This document shows positions 53,701-63,921 of a stretch of DNA of 64,000 nt, piece by piece. Location of the stretch: contig CP136061.1 in assembly GCA_032622095.1 (NCBI GenBank), positions 41,855,797 to 41,919,796 of the forward strand, given 5' to 3'. Both the position numbers and the translations under genes were made by a program. This stretch comes from Siphonodentalium dalli (lineage: Eukaryota > Mollusca > Scaphopoda > Gadilida > Siphonodentaliidae). The notes beneath the pieces are model-generated. The model did no database searches. It was not told the origin of the DNA and was given only the letters and a program-made list of their open reading frames with translations. Numbering within the stretch: the first letter of the stretch is position 1; every line of letters begins with the position of its first letter.

Positions 53701-54163
53701 TAAGTCCCGAACGAAAATTATGAAATTACCGAAATTATGCGTTCACATAGTTCTAATTCTGTCATGTTTAGGAATCGAAGAAGGAGACACCAAGCTGAAA
53801 CAATGTGAATATTCAGAGGCAGAAATATCAGACCTTTTAACCAAAACATTCCAACAAAAGTCAGCAACTATTTGCTTGAACGAACCTTCTTTGGTTTATA
53901 ATTCAGAAGGAGATGAGAGCGGTGATACGCCGCGCTGTGTCACGTGTGGGCAGATTCCTCCTGGTGATATTTCTATAAAGATGTTCTGCCTCAATAAGAT
54001 ATCAAAGGAAGTGAGTTCATTCAGATATTGTCTAAATCCGACCTGTTATAAACGTCCACCGAAGAGGTCCGAATTGAAGACGTTACCACGCAAGATCAGA
54101 GGAGAACATGTTACAGAGTCGCTCAGAGAATCTGCATCGCGAGCTGGATTTGCAATTATTTGA
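50741..54163 (+). CDS. C2H2 / TQT-repeat / SWIM-like zinc-finger protein, gene 3
   Basis: Single-exon gene of 1140 residues starting at ATG 50741 (MDNNNPVPV). It is the most diverged of the three paralogs. Parts: N-terminal finger FACGVCETLFCQRNELL; four TQT motifs (DASTQTVSS, two DATTQTVSS, DGFTQTITG; about residues 88-145); a duplicated QLDVPVSQSDL segment near 185-210; a polar linker; five SHxTxLVxPTxD repeats (about 525-590); a C2HC finger; eight C2H2 fingers to about residue 925; SWIM-like CTC-x12-CVH near 985-1003; and C-terminal CVTCGQIPPGDI...CLNPTCYKRPP. Fingers and C-terminus are far better kept than the linker, as expected under selection on the DNA-binding and Cys-rich parts. It lies outside the tandem duplication that holds genes 1 and 2, directly right of module M copy 4. 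Confidence 0.9.
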   Translation: MDNNNPVPVLGTFACGVCETLFCQRNELLGHIQSHADPQFGTVAVSPFANNNTYNQSKTHVDNCIPQKIVASTKSIFITSENSYTKLDASTQTVSSHSVSTKHDATTQTVSSHGVFTKHDATTQTVSSGSENRSQNHDGFTQTITGSEMPQNGSANTTQSHSIQSAAIVSQKLYKQQDVSTIFDQLDVPVSQSDLQLDVPVSQSDLQLDVSQNILVCEPILNSDITLLESSGSQTKHISTKMNAFNKSASGVSHKVPVSTRQDASTIFAPGSVQKINIKQDAFTNTKIFQSQNVYKQNQSTSQGTSILKMSRANMLPKININNVASTSTNTCNKRLSCDTYSDPAIMTVTDNICPRQKQFKRLSIHKADCKIDSQVIKVVVPENKQSSLNIYSQSVPISLKKGYAVFAVGQDDLNSQVVKQTPPVTSKCIYHPCSTETIACDSRLTTHATVPQLSISNTQSETHDSKFTELHTSVSMEVTDCTVLSTLSTQKTLDEKAAEENPHTMKTSDLDFTKSVLPTEDTESHITELVTPTEDNDSHATGLVEPTDDNESHTTALVESTDGNASHGTELVESTDINSHTAVLVSSTGDTGLTRPDQCKQYDEETRKTTMTSTVEKMEMPFVDSSESVRESLRKCKHCGEAVKTYKELKWHVDGKCSRYKCKICQEVLSNNYLLAKHTRKHLLFKCDVCDTRLTTATRLQIHKDTHKREEEVKKESQRKKEELQILKLETYEANFYRSTIGEFTENNKLVTRCRDCGKHLTDENDVRNHMNLHRDGSVEPKCNVCGRVCITTSILKGHMRVHLGGREHEKIIKCDTCHKTFAQRYTLTQHMWIHSGLKQFLCPLCGKKFRLKRSLNTHIKITHSDDRPFPCNVCGKKFKSKVKVRRHMFTHGDKTFICPHCGMEFKTQNALYGHDYTVHRRMIPPCKQKFQQALNQLKFYDIKEQECTEENTRTFSLSYESQCKPNGCSSSSLYVKIKKNPTCTCKSRTKIMKLPKLCVHIVLILSCLGIEEGDTKLKQCEYSEAEISDLLTKTFQQKSATICLNEPSLVYNSEGDESGDTPRCVTCGQIPPGDISIKMFCLNKISKEVSSFRYCLNPTCYKRPPKRSELKTLPRKIRGEHVTESLRESASRAGFAII

Positions 54164-55440
54164 TTTTTAACTGACATGAGACGAAGAAGTCTCCGGTAGA
54201 ACCGCACGTCCGTAAAGAATTATTTTCTCCAGAACCATAAGATCGAATGGGTTCATTTTGGTTTGGATGTTCCCTAGGTGACTCACTTTCAACACCAGGT
54301 AAAATAGTTGCGAAGCTAGGACCATAACTCTTTTCCACGATAACAATTCTTAAACAACCTATTCTGAAGTTCCATTGGATAGAATGAGTTCATATTTGGT
54401 ATAAAGCGTCCTTGTGTGCTGTGGTTCGGATTTGTTCATCTGATTTAACTGTGTCGAATGATGGCGGAGACAGTAACCTAACTAAAAAATCATGTTATAA
54501 AATTTGAAACAAGAAATTCAATTAATTGAGGAAAAACACCCACTGCCCCGAGTGGTAATGATAAGCTATTGGAGGGTCTACTAGTTCGCATACAAAATAA
54601 CATTGAATGTCTCAATGACATCAACAGCTTGAAGATGGGAATAACCCACCATATATGGTAGATATTCAACCAGGCTCTACTTAAGTTTGTTAATTGATGA
54701 CTGATGTACAATACACACAAATAGTAATAACAATTAACGTTATGGTTTTGAAACTAACCATAAGATAAGATAAGATAAGTTTATTGGCTCTTGAATCATG
54801 AAACATTGTAACAGAGTAAGAATAGGTAACATATGTATATGTGTTATATGAGGTTGTAAATAGAATCTAGATGTGACTGTAGAGTATAAATGGAATCAGT
54901 AATAAAATAAGTATAAGCAGATTCAGTGTGACATGTCACAGAGTGGGACAAGTTTCATGAGATCTAGAGCCAACAGGGTTGCACAAAAAGCTGGCATAGC
55001 CAATTTGATTCCATTGTGGACCCTGCTGACTTCAGATCACATGACTCCTCGACCACACCATGAAAATTGCTTCCAACTATATATACTATGTAAATGCCAA
55101 AAATGATCAATCAAAGGGGGATTTGCTTAATTCAACCTTATTTCAAAAGTATTTATAAATGCTTTCCTCGCTTTGTTTGATATAAGTTGCCAAACATGTG
55201 TACTCTTCAGCACTTGTTAGAGTGACCTCAAGCGCAACTATATATGAAACTACTTATTAAATGCATATATATATATAAATGCATATATGCTAGAATATTG
55301 ACAGTAAGGTGGTATTAAGTACTACGAGTACTATTAGTAACAATAGTACTACTTTTCTAGCATAACTAATGTGTACCGGTACATGATGCATGGGAAATAT
55401 TAAAGGACAAAACAATAGTTACAATACAATTATAACAATT
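54164..55440. other. no gene recognised
   Basis: Only short frames. A short AAGAT/AGATAAGATA tandem run lies at 54760-54778 and TATATA-rich sequence near 55265. No similarity to the 3' flanks of genes 1 and 2 was seen. Confidence 0.5.
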
Positions 55441-55444
55441 TCTT

Positions 55445-55930
55445 TTAATTAAGCGCAAGAAGAGCTAATTGTGCTTAAGCGCAATATGGGAATCTCTATT
55501 GTGCTTAAGCGCAATATGGAAGTATTTAACTGTGTTTAAGTGCAATTATGGAATTTTCATATTGCGCTTAGATAATAAAACTCAATAAGGTATCTCTTAA
55601 TAAGGAATATATTATATATAGTACATAAACTCCCTATAATTCAGGTGGTGTAGTCCATCTCCATGGTACAATGGGTGGAACAAATATAGGATTATTCTAC
55701 TATTTGCACAAGGGCGATCTAATGAGAGAGATATTAATTGCGCTTAAGTGCAATATGGATGTAATTTCGCTTATCTGTAATAAGGAATGACTTATTACAC
55801 TTAAGCGCAATAAGAATATTCCTTATTGCACAGCAATATCATATTGTGCTTAAGCACAATAAGGTATCTCTAACTTCGCTTAAGCACAATAACTTAAGGA
55901 ATATTCTTATTGGGCTTGAGCGCAATTAGT
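55445..55930. repeat. cluster of GCGCTTAAGCGC-type palindromes
   Basis: About ten imperfect copies of TTGCGCTTAAGCGCAA or TTGTGCTTAAGCGCAATA, spaced 20-60 bp, alternating with TAAGGAATAT words. Single copies occur at 2990, 24262, 34830-34895 and 35463. Confidence 0.75.
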
Positions 55931-55943
55931 TATTCGGTTAGTT

Positions 55944-56123
55944 AAATAAATAGACAGAACACAACGCGCATCTTAATCGAGACTCTTTTATCGAATGAGT
56001 TGCGGATGGCGCAAGGATATATTTCGCGAGAGCGTAGCTCGAGCGAAATATAACTTTGCACCGTCCGCAACGAGTTCGATAAAAGATTCGAGATTATGAT
56101 GCAAGTTGTGTTCTGTATTTATT
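55944..56123. mobile_element. 180-bp hairpin MITE
   Basis: Two arms of about 85 bp (AATAAATAGACAGAACACAA...; CGAAATATAACTTTGC...) are near-exact inverted copies around CGCGAGAGCGTAGCTCGAGC. No open frame. Confidence 0.8.
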
Positions 56124-56855
56124 CTACACCGTTCAGTCAGATAAGTTCAATCCATGAATGTCACCTGCATTGTTACTATAGCTACCTTTATTGTGATTTA
56201 AGTCTGACAACTAACCAGTAATTATGGGGGATCACCGGAAGCGGATGATCGACGTAATGTACGTCATCTTTCTTGGCGACAACGTCAACAAGAATAGTTC
56301 CGGCTTGTATTCCACTAAAGGTATACACTAATATGTATTCAATGGCTGGGATTCCGTTGAATACATGTGACTCACGTCAATGGGTGTGGAATAATAAGTT
56401 ATTCGATATGGTTTTTTTCATTACCATGCAGCCCTAATTAGAGATTCATTAAGTTATTGCAGTTAATCGAAATTCTCTATTAAATGTCAATTTGGTTTCC
56501 TATAGAGATCATCAACGATTTCTATGCGCAAGGGACCCCCGCCAATCTTCTCTGTTGGGATTCCAATTGTTGGCTCATTAAATATGCACATATGCTTAAC
56601 TTGCCTTAAGATAGTTGCGTGCGAAGCGCCCCCCGTACATGTAGGTCGAATTTTGGATCCCAGTTAATGAAAATGTCATTGATATAATCGGTTTCCCCCA
56701 ATAAACATCCATATAGCAATATACATGTTTTTGGAGGAGAATTAGGTAGTCCATATTGGACGCCATCATGTAATTTAATTTTTTTGTTTAATTTTCACAC
56801 ATATTTATCAGTTATGTGGATGGAGATCTCATTAAACCTCACATCCTTATATTGG
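56124..56855. other. no gene recognised
   Basis: Nothing beyond short frames is visible; the sequence is A/T-rich. Confidence 0.5.
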
Positions 56856-56859
56856 TTAC

Positions 56860-57160
56860 AGTAATGCCCAAAGTAATTGACCACTTAACCACAGAAGAAT
56901 TATGGGTATTTTTCAGCATTTAAAATCCTGACAAATCACCCATTATTCTGCTGTGGTTAAGTGGTCAATTACTTTGGACATTACTTTATGTGGATTGAGT
57001 TATCATTAAACCTCAAATCCTTATATTGGTTACAGTAATGCCCAAAGTAATTGACCACTTAACCACAGCATAATTATGGGTAATTTTTCAGGATTTAAAA
57101 TCCTGAAAAAATACCCATAATTCTGCTGTGGTTAAGTGATCAATTACTTTGGACATTACT
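56860..57160. mobile_element. two tandem ~126-bp hairpin elements
   Basis: Each copy (56860-56985; 57034-57160) starts AGTAATGCCCAAAGTAATTG and ends with its near inverse CAATTACTTTGGACATTACT. Between the two, GAGTTATCATTAAACCTC...TATATTGGTTAC repeats the sequence found just left of copy 1, so the hairpin plus flank was duplicated in tandem (period about 174 bp). Confidence 0.85.
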
Positions 57161-57179
57161 GTATGTAGATGGAGTTAAA

Positions 57180-58160
57180 CTCACATCAGTGTGTTGGGGA
57201 TTTGGACCTTGACTTCGGACCTTTGGTTTTTAACGCAACAAATGCGCGTACACCTTATACACAAATTTCTTATGCAGCCAGAGTTTTTCTTGGATAAGAT
57301 GAGTTTGAAGCCTGCTTACATTTCAAAATGTTGTCAGTTTTGTATTGTCTGCAGCGGAACTCGGCGTGTTGAAGCAAAAGTCACAAGAGTAAAATGTGTA
57401 TGTAACGAGACTATAATACAAATGAAAAAATAAATTGAGGGAGGGGTGGGCGATACAGGGAACTAAGGGTTGAACCGATATAAATTTGTAGAGCGATAAT
57501 GACCAATGTTGACATATTATGCATCTCAACTATACTGTTGAAACAAGGCTATAAAATAGGGTGGGGTGTCAGAATCTTAGTTATCTCTATATACTAGTAG
57601 TGCCAGAATAGTCATTTATGGACTTCTATAGTGGTACGGGATAAGATGTTGGGTTGGTTATATGGACTCGGAGAAAAAGGGGTTCGTACCGATGAACTGA
57701 CAAAAATTAGAGGAGCGATGTTGCCATGTAATGCATCGCGACTGTACTAAAGCAGCAATGATATAAAATTGGGGAGGGGGGGGTCTGATATTATCTCTAT
57801 CTCTATAGATGGCACCAGGATTATATAGAGAAAGGAATAGCAATTGATATACGTATACGGTATACTATAGTAATACCATAGACATATAAGTACAAGTATC
57901 ACGCGATAAAATATTACGTAACGTGACTATAGCGACGAAGACAAAAAAATTGGACCGGGATTAGAGGTTGGGTTTGTTATATATGGATAATTGGATATGG
58001 AATTCATACCGATGAAACGATACAAATTAGTGGAGCGATAAAGACCAATGTTGACACTTAGTCAGGCCTGCTACGCAGGGGAAATAGCGGTTGATACGAT
58101 AGACCGAAATAAATTTGTCGGGTGATAATGACCAATGTTGATGTATAAAGTAACGCGACT
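57180..58160. repeat. degenerate tandem repeats; no gene
   Basis: The phrase ATAAATTTGTNGNGCGATAATGACCAATGTTGAC-like (split blocks ACCAATGTTGAC, GGNGCGAT, TTGGTTATATGGA) recurs near 57480-57510, 57650-57725, 57970-58055 and 58110-58140, with unequal spacing. The 80-aa frame at 57191-57433 has four Cys but no recognised domain. Confidence 0.5.
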
Positions 58161-58259
58161 GTACTGTCGCACAATTATCAGGTAGAACCGGTCAAATATG
58201 GACTCTGGTGGCCAATATGGAACAGCTCAGAAAACATTTGCAGGGCCCTGAAATTTATT

Positions 58260-58585
58260 TAACATGGAATCTGCCATACAAATCGATTTATGTCAATAAA
58301 TCTCTTATTTTTCAAAAAAAGCTGAGTGGGATACTTATTTATTACTAAAATGACAGGGTACAGCACGTAATTATGTTTTAGATGGAAGAAATGAATTTTT
58401 TTCGATGATAAAATTTAACATGGGATTTGGCATTAAAATCGATTTATGTCGATAAAACTGTCATTTTTCAAAATTTTGGGCCGAGACTTGGTGTGTCTGG
58501 GTGGGATATTTTTATATTCCTAAAATGACAGAGTCCAGCGCGTAATTATGTTTTAGATGGAAGAAATTTAATTTTTTTTTATAAT
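58260..58585. repeat. ~185-bp direct duplication
   Basis: AACATGGRATYTGSCATNAA, ATCGATTTATGTCRATAAA, CTAAAATGACAGRGTMCAGC and GTAATTATGTTTTAGATGGA each occur twice in the same order. Confidence 0.7.
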
Positions 58586-59665
58586 AAATTTACAAATTAC
58601 AGCGTGGACGCGTCATCGAGCTGGTTTTGTAAACAAACTTTGTCAATATCCGTTTTGGTCAAACTAAACCTTTTTCGACCGGGACAGCAGATCCAAATAG
58701 TAGCTAAGATGTATTTAGATAGAATTATCAAAAGAAATTGACCGATTAGGGTGCATTTTAAGAGAATCGAGTGGAGAAATCTTGGTGATATTTTCACAAA
58801 AACACGCCGATTCGGCAATGACTGTACTTGCAGACGAGTGCTCGTTAATATTCATGCCAAGAAATGCAGGCGTCAAACTCACCTTTTTTGGAAGGTTAAT
58901 CCGATATATACATATCAAAACAATCCTTCCAAGATATCCAAGAAAGTTTTAATAGCTTAGAAGACCGAACAGCCGAAATATGAATGAATTAATAATCGCC
59001 ATTGGAGGCTTCGCTTCGCGGTGATCGCAATACGATAGGGGAACACTTTGACGTTCGTACTCATATTTCACCAATTTTTGTACCTGGCTTGCCTATCCTA
59101 AGTTTCACGGGAAAATGGCTAATTTGACTATATTTGTCGTTATATACATATTATACATATTTATCACCCCATTTATTATTAATTTTCATAACAATAAAAT
59201 AAAAGAAGCCGAAGATGACATGTTTAAACTGTTTGAAGCATGAATTTGGCGATAAGTTGTTATCAGACTCAGAGTACGTTATACTTGTGACAGTTACGTT
59301 ACGCACACGGTGTTCCAATATCCTATTGCGATAATCGCTTAACCCTTCGGTTTTCAACGGCATTTCAATTGGTTGCAATTGAAATTTCTCAAGTTGCAGC
59401 TCAACCCGAATCTAGTTACCCAATTGGTAGAAATACTTTAGCAGTAATTCTTAGTTTTATAAGTTATAACTCTAATTTTATTGACGATACGATCTCAACA
59501 TCATTATATGTCACTGTTTATGGCGGTGTTATCCAAACGTGTGCTTTGATAATGATTATAATCTTATTTTGCGATCAAACGTCAGTGCAGCTCAGCAGAA
59601 ACGCATAGGCACTAGTTCAATTCAGCAGAAACGCATTTTATCACATAATTTGGCCATAAAAGCAG
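58586..59665. other. no gene recognised
   Basis: Frames of 67-79 aa on both strands overlap and have no domain. A short direct repeat TCAGCAGAAACGCAT lies at 59592 and 59622. Confidence 0.5.
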
Positions 59666-59679
59666 TTTCATAATTATCG

Positions 59680-59965
59680 GTAATAGACACGTTTAATATC
59701 AGCGCGTGCGATGACGTCACGGCGTTCTTCAAATAACTTGTGATCGCTGAGTTTATGATTGTTGTTTTCGATGAATATTTCGCGTTGCTTCGGGTTTATT
59801 TGATCATGTGATAAAAGGTATCTCACACTCGTCCTATTTTATACGTAATTTATCAACCTCGTCCTCTAAATTCTATTTGAGCCTCGGTAAACCTCGGCTC
59901 AAATCAAATTTAGTGAACTCGGTTGATACATTCCGTATAAAATAGAAACTCATGTGAGATCCTCT
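59680..59965. mobile_element. hairpin MITE, copy 2
   Basis: Same family as 28803-29096: TAATAGACACGTTTAATATC at the left, then the two inverted arms (CGTAATTTATCAACCTCGTC; GAACTCGGTTGATACATTCC) and GAGATCCTCTAT at the right. Confidence 0.7.
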
Positions 59966-60431
59966 ATATGTACATGTATGCAACAAATTTCACAACAAAG
60001 TAGATCACTGGATTTAAACACTTAATCCAATAAGAGAATGAACTGGCAGAGAATTAATTCAATTTTATTTAGCAAAAACAAACATGGTAACGCATAATAC
60101 AAAATTCAAAACAATCATTAATGCACCACCAGTTATGAAAGGATTAAGATAAAAATAAATTGCTAATCATCATGCTATATTATTACACGCTTGTTCCTAG
60201 AAATACAGTGTTATTGCTGTTCCATATTTACAAATCCGTATGGAACATACGTTCCATACACATCTCGTTGACATAAAATGGCGTACATGACGTTTGCCTC
60301 AACCATGAAACTGGAACTATTTAAATTAAAAAAATCATCACACATAACAAACACGCCCTGTATGAGCATAAATAAACCTTTATTCCTGTATTTTTAATGC
60401 ACGGATTCTAGGACGTGAAGCGTGTAATAAA
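59966..60431. other. no gene recognised
   Basis: I see nothing in this stretch apart from A/T-rich sequence. Confidence 0.5.
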
Positions 60432-60561
60432 CACAGAACGACATGATGTGTAAATGGGTTTGTCGATACGGCACTCGTGCTGTCGCGGAAGGATAGAACT
60501 CCTTCCGCGACAGCACTCGTGCCGTATCGACAAAGCCATTTGCATATCGTGTCGTTCTGTG
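60432..60561. mobile_element. hairpin element with 61-bp arms
   Basis: The arms 60432-60492 and 60501-60561 are inverted copies (CACAGAACGACATGATGTGT; GCTGTCGCGGAAGG) with an 8-nt loop. A few mismatches lie in GCACTCGTGC, which is itself nearly palindromic. Confidence 0.85.
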
Positions 60562-60873
60562 TATGTATACATTAAAATGATCTGTTCATTTCTAGGAATA
60601 TTCCGATATAGTAATGAGCAGACTGTCAGAATAAATATTTCTGAGAACTCTCCCGGGATTATTATTCATTCGTTCACAGGGACGGTCATAAAAAATTTCA
60701 ATAAACAGCTATTAATTCAAGTTCACTACACATTGGCTAGCATCCAGTTAGCAAAGGGTTAATTAAAGTGCACCATCTTTAATATTCTATATAGCCATCT
60801 GACATTTAAATAGACAATGACATTTATATAATACAACTTTAAGACATTAACATTATGTTTTGTACCTCAACAG

Positions 60874-63008
60874 TAATATCATTGGATATGAACAAAAAGA
60901 TACGGTGGGCTGACCCAGCAGGAGTTGCTAACAACTGGAGGGATAAACTAAGTTACGATGGTACACTATACATCATCGGTGGGTTTTGCTGGTTGGACTG
61001 CCAGTATGGCCAAGACCACAACAAAGTGTGGAAGTTAAAGGAAAGAGAGAAAAAAGTTAGTTATTGAATCATTTGGACTATATAAATTCTTATTTTGTCA
61101 GCTCTTGCTATTAGCCAATCAGCGTCGATAAATAGTGACACTATATGAAAATAATAGGTTATTGTCCCCATATGAAATAAAAAATTGGTGGTTATCCAAC
61201 ATCTTGTTTTCAGAAATTGTCATCTCGGGGGAATTTATCAATGTATTTTGTCGCCAAATAAGGGCATATTTGTCGGAAATAATTTTCTGTGAATTTAAAG
61301 ACATAGTACCATGTACCAAAACCTGTATGCGATATATTTGAGGAATTCAAGACTCTTCAATTAACTAGCAAACTCAACAAGTTGTCTTACTTCTGGTAAT
61401 TCGTCATTGACTCAATGCGTTGATGTTCAGTGAAGCCCATGGCGAGTCACTGACGTTGCATAAGTTAATGACCAAAGCAGACACATTTAACTTAACAAAT
61501 TACAGCAGCGATTAATTAAAAGGATATGCTGGATTTGATCCACTGTCATAATAAATGTTACGGGATGCTTAGTGGTCAGATATGGTGTCATGTGACACTC
61601 AGCGAGATCAATATTACACTCGGCCTAAGGCTTCGGAATCACTCCACATGCATATTTCAGCATATTTATTTCAATCACTAAAAAATATCATCAACCAATC
61701 CTGTCAGGTACTTTCTATGAGGCACTTCGACTTGAAATATGTCAGCAAGAGTCACTTTAATAGAAAAGCTGATCACCAGAAGTGAATAAGCCTTGAAGTC
61801 TTTAATGATCAGCTTGCATTTCGTTGGGATTTGCTGGAAGCCTTGTCGAGGTGTATATTTTGGTGTTATTTCTGAAAAAAAGAGGATGTCAACATTAGTT
61901 GCTTATATTAAAATGGTCTAAAACTGCATTTTCATTCTGCTATACTTTGGTCAATCTCAAATTACAGGACAATGTCACACACGAAGACACACCTGACCAT
62001 TCCTATCTGGAGCGTAATCGATATGCTGGCCAGATAACAAAAAAAATGGATTGCCCTGCGAAGATTATGATGCGGGAAGTCATTAAATTTCCAGCATACA
62101 AGGTACTATGATTAAAAAAAAGACTGGGACTCTGGAGACCACAACAGTCCCTACTTTTCATAATCACTTTAAAAGAAGCAGATCTAAACAGGATATGTGG
62201 CTAGAGAGGCTTCGTGTATGTAGATCGGTGAATATCCACCTTACCAACAAAGAATTGTTGACGGACGGATGGACAATGAGTGATGACTATACATGTAGCT
62301 CCACCGGAGACTTTGTCTCAGGTGAGCTAAAACTAGCGGTAATTTTTCTCAACAGCATCAGTTTGCAATACCAAATTCATAGCAATTCAGCAGACCCACA
62401 AACATAACAAATTAGCTTGGTAATGTGGACAAAAAAAAAACCCCTGCCTGCCCTTCTGGAAAATTAACCCAATGTTATAGGAAACAGAAGTTTTTTGTTT
62501 TCGCCTAAAATTAAAGTTGTCACTCTTGCAGTACTGCTAACATTAATAATTATGTTATTTACAGCTGAGTATTGAGAATCCCACCGAGTATGAAAAGAAG
62601 AAGGCTTCGAAAAGACTAAAGTCTGACTTGCAATCTCCAATCGAGAGAAGAATTTATATCCAGTTACCGGAAACAAAGGTATTTGTTTTATGCCTAAAAG
62701 ATTATCGACCAAGATGCACATTGTTTTCTTTCCATGTCTAAGAGTACATTATCTTATCTTCAGATACATCTGTTGAAAATGACGCCACATAAATATTGTC
62801 AGAGAGTGACAGTTACATGCATCAAGAGTTCGATGACACATCTCAATGTCCACGTGATTTGCCTTTGGCAAGGAGAAGGAAAGACAGGGCTGCTGTCAAA
62901 TGCAGGGAGCACCTAAAGCAGCTGTGGTCGCTAACCTTCGATGCAGAGGACGAAACCCTTGAGGATACAGAACAAGAACTGTGGCGACTGCTGCAGACAG
63001 TGAAATAA
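60874..63008 (+). pseudogene. CaRF/ALS2CR8-like multi-exon fragment, apparently broken
   Basis: Possible exons bounded by splice signals: 60874-61055 (IRWADPAGV, LYIIGGFCWLDCQYGQD, KEREKK; GTTAGT donor), 61968-62102 (RNRYAGQITKKMDCPAKIMM, REVIKFPAYK), 62108-62321 (LTDGWTMSDDYTCSSTGDF; GTGAGC donor), 62565-62678 (LSIENPTEYEKKKASKRLKS) and 62764-63008 (ARRRKDRAAVKCREHLKQLW to a TAA). The CQYGQD and DCPAKI...FP-YK blocks recall the DNA-binding region of calcium-responsive transcription factors. Against function: exon joins 3-4 and 4-5 do not keep one frame, and a TAA at 62790-62792 lies in the frame of the last exon. It may be a decayed host gene or an element-borne copy. Confidence 0.4.
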
Positions 63009-63249
63009 AAAATGGATAAGGACGACCATTTAATTATCCATTCAGAGTCTCAACAGACAAGTGAGTCAGATTGAAAATCATGCTTATTATCGAGGATGGG
63101 CTTACTGACGGGGTGTATACAGTATATAACTCTAGAATGGAAAATCCGAACAAAATAATTGAATGTCCTCATAGTAGTGAACATCCAAATTACACTGCTG
63201 TTCATGTTATGACATTTTGAGACACCCCCCAAATTCTGATTATATCGCA

Positions 63250-63340
63250 GGTGCATCCACTCGATTCTTAGTCTGTCGGTAGTACAGTAATGTATCTGCC
63301 AGGCATCCACTTGATTCTTAGTTTGTCGGTAGTACATAGA
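63250..63340. repeat. ~55-bp direct duplication
   Basis: GCATCCACTYGATTCTTAGT followed by TGTCGGTAGTAC occurs twice, the copies joined by a 20-bp spacer. Confidence 0.75.
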
Positions 63341-63344
63341 GAAT

Positions 63345-63457
63345 ATCTACACTTTTTGGTTGGCTATGGGAATTATCTCATGAGTGATGAGTTTTTTTTT
63401 GTCTTGTCATCACGAATTAGACAATTACCATATCCAACCAAAAAAGTGTAGATGTTG
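63345..63457. repeat. inverted repeat, ATCTACACTTTTTGGTTGG ends
   Basis: The ends match as inverted copies apart from one extra A and enclose about 75 bp. It overlaps the 3' end of the minus-strand frame at 63373-63921. Confidence 0.6.
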
Positions 63458-63921
63458 TGTTTAATTATATGCTCCGCTGAGTTGACCCATGGATCAACCT
63501 CAAAGAAGAGTAAAAAGTACACATTTGTATACCCAAGCACAGCCATGCTAACATCAGTATGTTTAACAGCAACATTTAATTGATCACATATTACATTTTT
63601 TTCAACCTGAACTTTCAGAGACTTATAGCTCAGTCTTCCACAAAGAAACCAAATCACTTTTAATTTTAGCGCGGATGGATACGAGTGAGATATCAATATC
63701 TCACTAGACTGATAACAGTTTTTATCGGATGCAAAAATACTACTGTTTGATAGCTTAGCATATAATAAAGTAATATATCTGCCAGACTGAATAAAAGCTC
63801 GGACAAAAATATGCATGTTCCCCGGACAAAATTTGGTCCACGGTACGACAGATGAATGGACAAGCTGATACCAGTATCCCCTCCCCAACAACTCGTTGCG
63901 GTGGGTATAATAAGACTTCAT
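63373..63921 (-). CDS. unrecognised open frame of 182 aa
   Basis: This is one of the longer open frames outside known features; it begins at ATG 63921 (MKSYYTHRNELLGRGYWYQL). The product is Ser/Leu/Tyr-rich with hydrophobic stretches (FIQSGRYITLLYA; MAVLGYTNVYFLLFFEV) but no recognised domain. Its 3' end runs through an inverted repeat, and no splice or promoter signals support it. It may be a chance frame. Confidence 0.2.
   Translation of the reverse strand: MKSYYTHRNELLGRGYWYQLVHSSVVPWTKFCPGNMHIFVRAFIQSGRYITLLYAKLSNSSIFASDKNCYQSSEILISHSYPSALKLKVIWFLCGRLSYKSLKVQVEKNVICDQLNVAVKHTDVSMAVLGYTNVYFLLFFEVDPWVNSAEHIIKHNIYTFLVGYGNCLIRDDKTKKNSSLMR

Noticed and set aside
59369-59608. 79-aa frame with a hydrophobic segment (IQTCALIMIIILFC)
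   Set aside because: A/T-rich sequence often yields such segments; no start context, neighbours or repeat of the frame elsewhere.
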